A program made the position numbers and the translations under genes. Shown one piece after another: positions 1 to 6,853 of a DNA stretch of 21,395 nucleotides. Origin of the DNA: Candidatus Zixiibacteriota bacterium (GTDB taxonomy: Bacteria > Zixibacteria > MSB-5A5 > GN15 > PGXB01). Under the pieces are notes generated by a model. The model had not been told where the DNA came from. It did no database searches and saw only the letters and a program-made list of their open reading frames with translations. The stretch spans positions 1 through 21,395 of the forward strand of contig JAUVBC010000004.1 of the NCBI GenBank assembly GCA_030591405.1, in the 5' to 3' direction. The number at the start of each line of letters is the position of its first letter. Position 1 is the first letter of the stretch.

Positions 1-1701
1 ATAGTTAAAATTATTGTATGAATTCCTGACTATCCACCAGTCATCGGTTGTTCTATACTGAATCCAGGCCCAGGTACTTTTGGAATTATTCCGCGATGTA
101 TAACCAAGACGATTCAGACTTAATTGAGGATCCTTAAATGTCGCCCCAAAAGCAGCTCTAATATGTTTACCGCTTATTTTATTAAATGTTAGATCCAGTC
201 CATAACCAACCTCTTCCGGATCGACCCGGCTGAATATCGCCTGTCCCTTAAATCCCCACTTATTATTATTGGTTACAAGCCGCCAATCGACACCGCCGGT
301 TACGGCGGGATGGACCGTTTCCTGACTGGCCATTGTTAACATTGCACCAATATTCGAATGTTTAAACAGGTCCTGTTTTACTCTTATGACCGAATATCCG
401 CCAAGAGGGGCGACCACTCCGCTGCGGCTGACCGTATCGGCCGATAGCATTTCTGTTTCCCACTCTCCATCCACCAAATTGGAATCAAGGACCACATTAA
501 TTTCGGCATCATATTCAGCCATTTCCTTTTCAGTGATGGCTGTTAAAAAGGCGATAGATGTTCCGCTTGATAATTTACCGGTCAGCTTGGTAGCACCAAG
601 AATAGTGGAGGCGTCCGGATAATCGGTATAATATGCGAGATTGTCATCGTCAACATCCTGAGATGGACTGCGGCCGATTCGTCGGGAATAAAACAGATTA
701 AATTCTGTTTCGAAAAGATCCATTCCTTCAATAAAAAATGGTCTTTTCTCTGAGAAATAAGTTTCATAGGTCGAAAGATTTAGAACCGGTTCATCGAGCT
801 CCACCTGACCAAAATCGGGATTGACAGTGGCATCCAAGATCAGATTTGATGAAAGAGCATATTTCATATCAAATCCGGCGTTGCCCAAGAAATCGCGTCC
901 ATCAGGATTGCCGATCGATTTTGCCTCGGTTTCGGCCTTGGATACGGCATAAGGTAATATCTCCAGATGTCTGGTTGGCTTGATATTGGTTAACCCGGTG
1001 AGATGACCAAATTTGGAGGTAAAACCGCCCTCGGCAGATGGAGTAAAGGACCATTTGACATATTCTCCTTTACGTTCGACATTGCGCGTAAGATTGAGTC
1101 CCCAGATATGCTCATCCTTTTCTGTAAAACGAAGGCAATGATACGGTATTTTTATTTCCGCCGACCAACCCCACGGCTGTTTTTTGACATCGCTATACCA
1201 AATGCCGTCCCAGGAACCATCACTGGCATTATCATTATAAACCCGTTCGTCGCCTTGCACACCGGCAGCGTTGAGACGGAAACGATAAGAGGTTTGATGG
1301 TCATGAAAAGCATCAATACAAACAGTTATATTATCTGATGATGAACTTCGGTCTCGTCTGACCAATTGCCGCATAATTTTATCAGGTTCCGAATCATAAC
1401 ACCAGAAGGCGGCGTATAGTGCTTCATCATCATATGCAATCGCCACCGTAGTCGATTCGGTCGCAGCTGTCCCTTCATCCGGTTCCGACTGCGTAAACTT
1501 TTTTGCATATTGAATCTTTGAACTTGTCCAGATAGGATCATCAAGAATGCCATCGATAATAGGGGGATGGGAATTAATTCGATATGCTGTTAGTGATGGA
1601 ACTGATTCTTTTGTAATGTCTGTTTCGTCGGCGACCGAGGTGAGTGCCAAACTCAGCACTAAAACCTTGATTAAAAAGATGAGTGTTACCGAACGTTTCA
1701 T
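1..1701 (-). CDS. DUF5916 family protein with N-terminal CBM9-like domain, partial (C-terminus beyond window)
   Basis: The frame is open from an ATG at 1701 to the left edge, giving 567 residues with no stop, so the C-terminal part lies outside. A good ribosome site (GGAGGG) sits just upstream of the ATG. Residues 1-24 form a signal peptide. Residues about 38-215 resemble the family 9 carbohydrate-binding fold usual at the front of these proteins (PPIIDGILDDPIW near 46-58, then the AEIKIPYHCLRF strand near 181-192). The DUF5916 hallmark follows: NPDFGQVELDEP at 294-305, then YFSEKRPFFIEG at 315-326. After that come alternating strands typical of an outer-membrane beta-barrel. Proteins of this family are predicted to lie in the outer membrane; their substrate is unknown. 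The gene is divergent from the secreted-protein genes that start at 1979. The family call is secure; the function is not. Confidence 0.9.
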   Translation of the reverse strand, partial: MKRSVTLIFLIKVLVLSLALTSVADETDITKESVPSLTAYRINSHPPIIDGILDDPIWTSSKIQYAKKFTQSEPDEGTAATESTTVAIAYDDEALYAAFWCYDSEPDKIMRQLVRRDRSSSSDNITVCIDAFHDHQTSYRFRLNAAGVQGDERVYNDNASDGSWDGIWYSDVKKQPWGWSAEIKIPYHCLRFTEKDEHIWGLNLTRNVERKGEYVKWSFTPSAEGGFTSKFGHLTGLTNIKPTRHLEILPYAVSKAETEAKSIGNPDGRDFLGNAGFDMKYALSSNLILDATVNPDFGQVELDEPVLNLSTYETYFSEKRPFFIEGMDLFETEFNLFYSRRIGRSPSQDVDDDNLAYYTDYPDASTILGATKLTGKLSSGTSIAFLTAITEKEMAEYDAEINVVLDSNLVDGEWETEMLSADTVSRSGVVAPLGGYSVIRVKQDLFKHSNIGAMLTMASQETVHPAVTGGVDWRLVTNNNKWGFKGQAIFSRVDPEEVGYGLDLTFNKISGKHIRAAFGATFKDPQLSLNRLGYTSRNNSKSTWAWIQYRTTDDWWIVRNSYNNFNY

Positions 1702-1978
1702 TTTTACCCTCCAAAATTTTTACCAGCTAACGTTCGGCGCTCACTCGGAGCCGTTATATTTATAGTTACGCAGTTATTGAAAAAAAGTTTCCTCAATAAA
1801 TTGATAAAATGACGATTTTTTAGGATATAGAATTAAATCGGCTGGTCAGGCTGGGAAGTTTTTTATATCTGTTTTTCTATTTGACTATATTGGATATTTT
1901 ATTATATTATCTACAGGTCAGACAGTTATATAAGTCATCTAAAATAGAATCAAATATAGTCTCGTCAATGGAGGTCCT
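1702..1978. promoter_or_regulatory. Divergent intergenic region with a sigma70-type promoter for the rightward genes
   Basis: This AT-rich gap separates two divergent genes. On the plus strand TTGACT lies at 1881-1886 and TATTATATTAT at 1900-1910, which contains TATATT (1903-1908) at a 16-base spacer and TATTAT (1905-1910) at 18. This is a good vegetative promoter about 70 bases before the ATG at 1979. A ribosome site GGAGG is at 1970-1974. For the leftward gene only weak -10-like AT stretches are visible near 1755-1765, and no convincing -35 was found. Confidence 0.5.
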
Positions 1979-2614
1979 ATGACAAATCGTAATATATTTT
2001 ATGCAACATCTGTAATTTTTGCAATTCTTCTAATTTTCTCGGTTAGTGGACTTACGGCGGATAAGATAGACGGGAAAACCGATCTGAAACCGGTTTCATC
2101 TGTCAAAAATCAGATAAACCAGACAGAGATTGTCGATCAAGCACAAGTTATTTCAGAAAAAGAATCAATTATTGCAAAACCTGAAGCTTCTGACCTAAGA
2201 GCGGGAGAACAGATCAATTGGCAGGTGATATCAGGTGGTGGCACTGATGGCTCCTCGATTAATTATAGTTTATTGGGAACGGTGGGACAGACCGCCGTGG
2301 GTGAAGGTTCATCGACAAGTTATGGACTGACACATGGTTACTGGTTTAACTCCGTATCTGGAGCTTGTGATTGTGAACCGGGCGAGGCTAATGGTGTCAC
2401 ACCGATAAACATTCTCGATGTTGTTTATATTATCAATTATAAATATAAAAGCGGTCCAGCGGCCGTTCCTTACGAATTTTGCAATGCCGATGCCGATTGC
2501 AGTTGTGTGGTTAATATTCTCGATGTTGTTTATGTGATTAATTACAAATATAAAAGCGGTCCGGCAATGTGCTCCTGTGAGACATGGGTTTCAACCTGTG
2601 GCGTGCTTCACTAA
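1979..2614 (+). CDS. Secreted Cys-rich protein with two dockerin-like repeats
   Basis: This 211-residue exported protein has an N-terminal signal or anchor segment at about residues 5-26. A polar linker follows, then a WQVISGGGTDGSSINYSLLGTVGQTAVG block (81-108) of the kind that precedes C-terminal sorting or repeat modules in secreted FCB-type proteins. Two dockerin-like repeats share NILDVVYxINYKYKSGPA (144-161 and 179-196). The first Ca-binding loop is degenerate (GEANGVTPINILD), whereas the second keeps Asp/Asp/Ser/Asp positions (DADCSCVVNILD). Nine cysteines flank and fill the repeats, suggesting disulfides outside the cytoplasm. The start is supported by GGAGG five bases upstream. Two near-identical 50-base DNA copies encode the repeats. 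Its stop is 29 bases before the next start, so it probably heads an operon with the next two secreted proteins. Function unknown; a role in cell-surface assembly is inference. Confidence 0.7.
   Translation: MTNRNIFYATSVIFAILLIFSVSGLTADKIDGKTDLKPVSSVKNQINQTEIVDQAQVISEKESIIAKPEASDLRAGEQINWQVISGGGTDGSSINYSLLGTVGQTAVGEGSSTSYGLTHGYWFNSVSGACDCEPGEANGVTPINILDVVYIINYKYKSGPAAVPYEFCNADADCSCVVNILDVVYVINYKYKSGPAMCSCETWVSTCGVLH
2408..2562 (+). repeat. Two 50-base direct repeats encoding the dockerin-like motif
   Basis: The stretches 2408-2457 and 2513-2562 differ at only a few positions, all apparently third-base or conservative changes, and encode NILDVVY(I/V)INYKYKSGP. They mark an internal duplication inside the secreted Cys-rich gene. 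Confidence 0.85.
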
Positions 2615-2643
2615 ATCGAATTGACAGATCCAGGGAGTTAGCT

Positions 2644-3654
2644 ATGTTGTACTTCAAAAAAATCCATCGAGTTATGCTGATTATTACAAGTTTTTTATTT
2701 ATTTTTACATTGGTTAATGCTCAGGTTCCCCAGTTAATTAATTATCAGGGAAAACTGTCTGATGATATGGGGAACCCGCTTAGTGGCGATTATCAGATGA
2801 CCTTTAAAATTTATTACGTTGCAGGTGGGGACGAAGAACAAACCTGGGCAGAAACTCATCCTGTTGTTACCGTGACCAATGGCCTGTTTAATGTAATGCT
2901 TGGTTCCCAAAACAGCCTTCCCGATAACTGCTTTTCTCAAGATACATCGGCCACGCTGGGAATAACAATTGGGTTTGATGGCGAGGATGAGCTCGAACCA
3001 AGAACCCGATTGATTACTGTTCCCTATGCCTATAAAGCACTTCATGCCGATACGGCTGGATACGTGGTCAGTGTCGGAAATAATTCGATTGGTTCGGATG
3101 CTATTATTGATGGAACAATCCAGCCGGTTGATCTGTCATTTGCGGCGGTTGATGAATTATCCACTCAAACTATCACCGGTACAAAAACTTTTGATGATTT
3201 AAACATTGTCGCCACCACCAGAACAAAAACGTTTTCACATATCGCTTTTGTTCCCGAGGATAACAATAGTTACTTTATAAGAGAAAATTATTGTTTGATG
3301 AACACGATTCCGACTTCTAATCAGAATTTTTATGCGCCGGTATCTTTGCCTGATGGTGCCGTTGTTACCAGATTTGAGGTCTCATATTATGATGGCGATA
3401 TGACCTATAATGGGAATGCTTATCTGTATTGTATTGATAAGGGAAATGGTGCCACATATACTATGGGTAGTGCCGGTACATCCGATTGGTCAGGTATGCA
3501 ACACGTATTTGATGAAACTATAGATTATGCCGCTGTAGATAATCATGCTTATAACTATGTGATCTTAATAAGATTGAGATATAGCTCAAGCCAGGATTTT
3601 ATGAGATTCTATGGTGCGGAGATCGAATATACAATTACCAGGCCGTTACCATAG
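2644..3654 (+). CDS. Secreted protein with LINYQG N-terminal domain and C-terminal beta-sandwich-like region
   Basis: The 336-residue product begins at the ATG at 2644, chosen because a GGGAG ribosome site lies upstream and a clean signal peptide (residues 1-26, ending VNA-Q) follows. An in-frame ATG at 2584 would add 20 hydrophilic residues and overlap the previous gene. Residues 28-135 form a domain beginning PQLINYQGKLSDDMGNPL and ending with the typical PRTRLITVPYAYKA. The same domain opens the next gene, so the two are tandem paralogs in this part. Residues 145-190 form a repetitive linker, and 198-336 look like a beta-rich binding domain ending in IEYTIT. Such proteins are secreted or surface-bound in related bacteria, often with tail-fibre-like C-termini, but this one lacks the S74 domain. 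No enzymatic motif was found and the role is unknown. Confidence 0.75.
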   Translation: MLYFKKIHRVMLIITSFLFIFTLVNAQVPQLINYQGKLSDDMGNPLSGDYQMTFKIYYVAGGDEEQTWAETHPVVTVTNGLFNVMLGSQNSLPDNCFSQDTSATLGITIGFDGEDELEPRTRLITVPYAYKALHADTAGYVVSVGNNSIGSDAIIDGTIQPVDLSFAAVDELSTQTITGTKTFDDLNIVATTRTKTFSHIAFVPEDNNSYFIRENYCLMNTIPTSNQNFYAPVSLPDGAVVTRFEVSYYDGDMTYNGNAYLYCIDKGNGATYTMGSAGTSDWSGMQHVFDETIDYAAVDNHAYNYVILIRLRYSSSQDFMRFYGAEIEYTITRPLP

Positions 3655-3728
3655 ATTTATAGAAACTTGATATTGAATGTTAGAAAATTTGATGCAAAGA
3701 AATATTTAAAATATATAAGGAGTTTGCT

Positions 3729-5588
3729 ATGTTGGGTAATCAATTAAGGAAAGCTTCGATTTTTTGTGTTGCGGTTGTTTTACTAATGGTAACATCAGCA
3801 GGTGCCGCCGATTCGCTATTGATCAATTATCAGGGGCATCTGACTGATGATGCAGGTACGCCAATCACTCAGGATATTCAGATGACTTTCGCTATCTATG
3901 ACGCTGGTGGTGTATCATATTGGTCGGAGACCCATCCATCAGTGGTAGTAACTAACGGAATGTTCAATGTTATCCTCGGTTCACAGGCACGACTGGAAAG
4001 TACTGTCTTTTCGGAGCCGGAACTGTATCTTGGAATTAGTGTCGGCACAACCGGTGAGGAGATTTTGCCCCGAACGCTTCTGACTTCGGTTCCCGGTGCC
4101 GGATCAGCATATAAGGTGAGAGGCGATTTGGCGACCGAACCGGGCATTTTGAGATTATATCCACCTGATCCATGCGTCCCGCCCGATCCCTGCGACCCCC
4201 TCGGCCCGGCTTTTGAACTTTCTGCCGATGGTGAAATTAATGAGCTTACTATTAACTCGCCTTCCCCCGATGATAGCAGACCGGCGATTAAGTTGTTAGC
4301 TAATAATGAAAACAGAATTGATCTGTACTATCCCGATGCTGATGCCGACGAAGGTGTTGTGCAAATGGGTGCTTCAGCCGACAAAGGGAGTTTTATAGAA
4401 GTACACTCCACCTCGCCAGTGACGTTGACGCGAGTTATGATGGGCGGGTCAACGGCCGACACCGGATTTGTACGATTATTTGGTGGCCCCGATAATTTTG
4501 AATACAAGCTACTTGAATTGAACAGTCACACAAATACCGGCGGAAGTATTAAATTTTTTGATCCGGAAAATATTGATGGCAGAGAATTATTAACTATCAG
4601 CAATTCTCCGGCAGCAGAAAGAGGCGCCATTGGATGGGGCATTGTTGGTTTTAATCCTCAGCCGGAACCGCCCGGTATTCCGGCTTTAGAAATTGGTATG
4701 GATTTTGATTCATCCGCCCCGGAAAACTATTTTAGGTTGAATAACCCTTTAACTGAATATCTGGGTGAACCGTTAATGACAATGACGACCACCCCATCTA
4801 CAGGGGCACAATTTAAAATTTTTGAAATGGCCCCCGCCGTCGGTGATGGAAGTCGAGAATTATTAACTATGGGAAATAATGCGACCGAAGGCATTGGTAT
4901 CTATGGCTTCAATCCCCAACCGGAACCACCCGGACTTATCGGCTTCGAAATAGAGACCCAAAGCTCATCAAGGGGTCCCGGCGGCGGACGCATTGCCGTT
5001 TATGATACCGATGATGCCAGCGTTGAACTTTCAGGTGGTCTTATGCAGGTAGGGCATAAAGACGATGCCAATTATCCTAACGGTTCGATGGAAGTAACCG
5101 CCGCAACAAGTCAATTAACTCTTACCGCTGAAGCCTCGGCTGGTGACCCGCCAGTTATAACAATGTTTACCGGTCCCGACGGCGCCAAAGCTGGCATTGG
5201 CACCACCAACCTGACCGAAGCATTGTGCGTGATAGGTAATATTGCACTGACCGGTGATGTAGTTGCTTATACTGAGACCAAACTAAAAACAAACATTGAA
5301 CCAATAGATAATGCTCTGGAAACGATTGGCGCATTAAATGGCGTTAGCTATGATTGGCGCGAAGATGCAGACAGTAGGTACAATTTTACCGACAGGCGTC
5401 AGATAGGCTTATTGGCCGATGAGGTGGAAGCGGTTTTGCCAGAGTTGGTGCACCGTGATGCCGATGGTAATAGGATGGTGGCTTATACCAAACTAACGGC
5501 GGTTTTAATTGAGGCGATTAAAGAACTCAAAGCCGAAAACGAGATATTGAAGAAACGATTGGAAATAATTGAAAAAGGATTGAAGTAA
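3729..5588 (+). CDS. Secreted tail-fibre-like protein with C-terminal Peptidase S74 chaperone domain
   Basis: The 619-residue protein has a signal peptide (1-27) and the LINYQG domain (31-130) also found in the preceding gene. A Pro/Cys linker follows (145-160), then a long beta-rich middle region. Two related modules in that region each contain GFNPQPEPPG (307-316 and 393-402), preceded by RELLTI/RELLTM. Residues about 513-608 match the intramolecular chaperone (S74) domain of phage tail spikes and bacterial adhesins: T-E-T-K-L-K-T-N-I at 515-523, then GVSYDWR and QIGLLADEVEAVLPELV. A short coiled coil follows (590-618). In phage endosialidase this domain drives trimerisation and then cleaves itself off with a Ser/Lys pair. 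Here Thr515 occupies the Ser position, with Lys520 retained. AAGGAG precedes the ATG. The protein is probably a trimeric surface or secreted fibre; its ligand is unknown. Confidence 0.85.
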   Translation: MLGNQLRKASIFCVAVVLLMVTSAGAADSLLINYQGHLTDDAGTPITQDIQMTFAIYDAGGVSYWSETHPSVVVTNGMFNVILGSQARLESTVFSEPELYLGISVGTTGEEILPRTLLTSVPGAGSAYKVRGDLATEPGILRLYPPDPCVPPDPCDPLGPAFELSADGEINELTINSPSPDDSRPAIKLLANNENRIDLYYPDADADEGVVQMGASADKGSFIEVHSTSPVTLTRVMMGGSTADTGFVRLFGGPDNFEYKLLELNSHTNTGGSIKFFDPENIDGRELLTISNSPAAERGAIGWGIVGFNPQPEPPGIPALEIGMDFDSSAPENYFRLNNPLTEYLGEPLMTMTTTPSTGAQFKIFEMAPAVGDGSRELLTMGNNATEGIGIYGFNPQPEPPGLIGFEIETQSSSRGPGGGRIAVYDTDDASVELSGGLMQVGHKDDANYPNGSMEVTAATSQLTLTAEASAGDPPVITMFTGPDGAKAGIGTTNLTEALCVIGNIALTGDVVAYTETKLKTNIEPIDNALETIGALNGVSYDWREDADSRYNFTDRRQIGLLADEVEAVLPELVHRDADGNRMVAYTKLTAVLIEAIKELKAENEILKKRLEIIEKGLK

Positions 5589-5607
5589 TATAGACTTATC
5601 GAATTAA

Positions 5608-5650
5608 CTGTCAGGTCATACTCCCTCTATGCGGGGACAAGACCTGACAG
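5608..5650. terminator. Perfect 10-bp inverted repeat between convergent genes
   Basis: CTGTCAGGTC at 5608-5617 pairs with GACCTGACAG at 5641-5650 across a 23-base loop. It lies between the stops of two converging genes, so it may terminate transcription from both sides. Neither side has a proper T-run, so it could equally be a dispersed intergenic palindrome. Confidence 0.5.
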
Positions 5651-5663
5651 AATATATAAAGAT

Positions 5664-6458
5664 TTATTTTTGTGCCAGATGTTTTGAAATTGCATGAATG
5701 AAAAAATCTTTGTTTACAATACCTTGATATCTTAGCCTTTTCAGTAGTTCAATTATTATCACTGCGGTAGTATCTGCCGTTTGACCAAGAAGTTCATGCA
5801 GTTCACGAACGACATAAATTGTTAGATATTTTTCTTTATAGTTAGCCGACGGCAAAAATGTTTCGGGACTGACACTGCCGACAGCGAGATTGGTGGCATC
5901 ATTATATCTGAGAACAATATCGAATCTATCCCGATAATTTAGTCCGAGATTCTGATATAGCTTTCCCAGTTGAATAAAAGTTTCCGCAATAGTTAATGAC
6001 TGTACCTTTGGATCAAAAATGTTAGGCAAATTTTGTTTTGATTCATTCGTCCTGTTTCTGGCGTAGAATATGCCGCTTTCTGGTATAAAAACCGAAAAAT
6101 CTGAATTACCGCCAAAATTATTTGCAACCATTTGCTGGGTCTTTTCCAGATTGGTAAGATTATTTTTATTCGGGTATATGAGCGGTTTGCAGAGAATTTC
6201 AAAAAATATATTCTCCGTTTTTTCTTTTGATTGATTATTAATTTCGATCTTTTCTCTGAAAGAATCCATTAAAACGAATAGTTGAGCCCGGCCGTTAAAT
6301 CTATTTGGCGGAGATTCTTCCGAATCAGGTTCCTTCGCAGGCGCATTATCCTGTTTAGAATTTAGTATCTGCCTCAGTTGCCCAACCAGTTTTTCTTGCC
6401 CTTTAATGGCGAACTTCTGCAGTCGTTTGTCCAGATCTTTCCGGTTCTTCTTATCCAA
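5664..6458 (-). CDS. Hypothetical cytoplasmic protein, unrecognised
   Basis: The 264-residue product has no signal peptide or membrane segment. The only available initiation codon at the 5' end is TTG at 6458, because an in-frame TAA lies 12 bases upstream and the first internal ATG is at residue 64. The ribosome site is weak. The first 35 residues are Lys/Gln-rich and probably helical, and a low-complexity acidic Pro/Ser/Glu linker follows (about 38-55). The remainder (60-264) is a mixed alpha/beta sequence with LFVLMDSF near 61-68, a DRFDIVLRY strand, and a helical C-terminus rich in Leu and Ile. I recognise no family. It is transcribed away from the chemotaxis cluster, and nothing visible links the two. 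Confidence 0.6.
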   Translation of the reverse strand: MDKKNRKDLDKRLQKFAIKGQEKLVGQLRQILNSKQDNAPAKEPDSEESPPNRFNGRAQLFVLMDSFREKIEINNQSKEKTENIFFEILCKPLIYPNKNNLTNLEKTQQMVANNFGGNSDFSVFIPESGIFYARNRTNESKQNLPNIFDPKVQSLTIAETFIQLGKLYQNLGLNYRDRFDIVLRYNDATNLAVGSVSPETFLPSANYKEKYLTIYVVRELHELLGQTADTTAVIIIELLKRLRYQGIVNKDFFIHAISKHLAQK

Positions 6459-6853
6459 ATCTATTTACTCGTTTAAATGTTAGGTCCTAATATAAGAAAT
6501 TACCGCGAAAACATTTGGATAAATATTAATAAACCAGATAAAAAAATAATTGTCGACTATTTTGGGGACAAAATTCAATTTTGGTCATAACCAGTCAAAA
6601 GTGTTCCATGTTGAAACTAACAGCAACCTAACCCTGCATTTTTTACTGTTAATAAATTATACAATATATTCATCTCTTTTGTCGGCAACTAAAGGCAAGG
6701 TATTGTTAAGACGACCTATTGCTTAGAGGGATATCCTATAATTATTTAGGATCCGATTCAACTGATTATAACTGCAAAAGGATTACTGGATATTCCAATG
6801 AATAAATAAAGGGGCTTATAGGTAAAAAATATTTGGCAAAAAGAGTGGTATAA
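6459..6853. promoter_or_regulatory. 395-base intergenic region upstream of cheA
   Basis: This gap separates the divergent unrecognised gene from cheA and must hold the cluster promoter. A perfect TATAAT lies at 6737-6742 but has no acceptable -35 at 16-18 bases. A 15-base palindrome, CAAAATT-C-AATTTTG, lies at 6569-6583 and could be an operator. A flagellar sigma28-like arrangement (TAAA at 6690-6693, GACGA at 6710-6714) is only partial. No gene or RNA was recognised here. Confidence 0.35.

Noticed and set aside
1003..1338. 111-codon plus-strand open frame
   Set aside because: Antisense to the DUF5916 gene, whose conserved motifs run through the same bases.
2584..2643. Earlier ATG for the second secreted protein
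   Set aside because: It overlaps the upstream gene and would bury the signal peptide; the ATG at 2644 has a ribosome site.
6690..6717. Possible sigma28 (flagellar) promoter before cheA, TAAA then GACGA
   Set aside because: Only partial agreement with the -10 consensus, and the spacing is off by one base; not enough to call.
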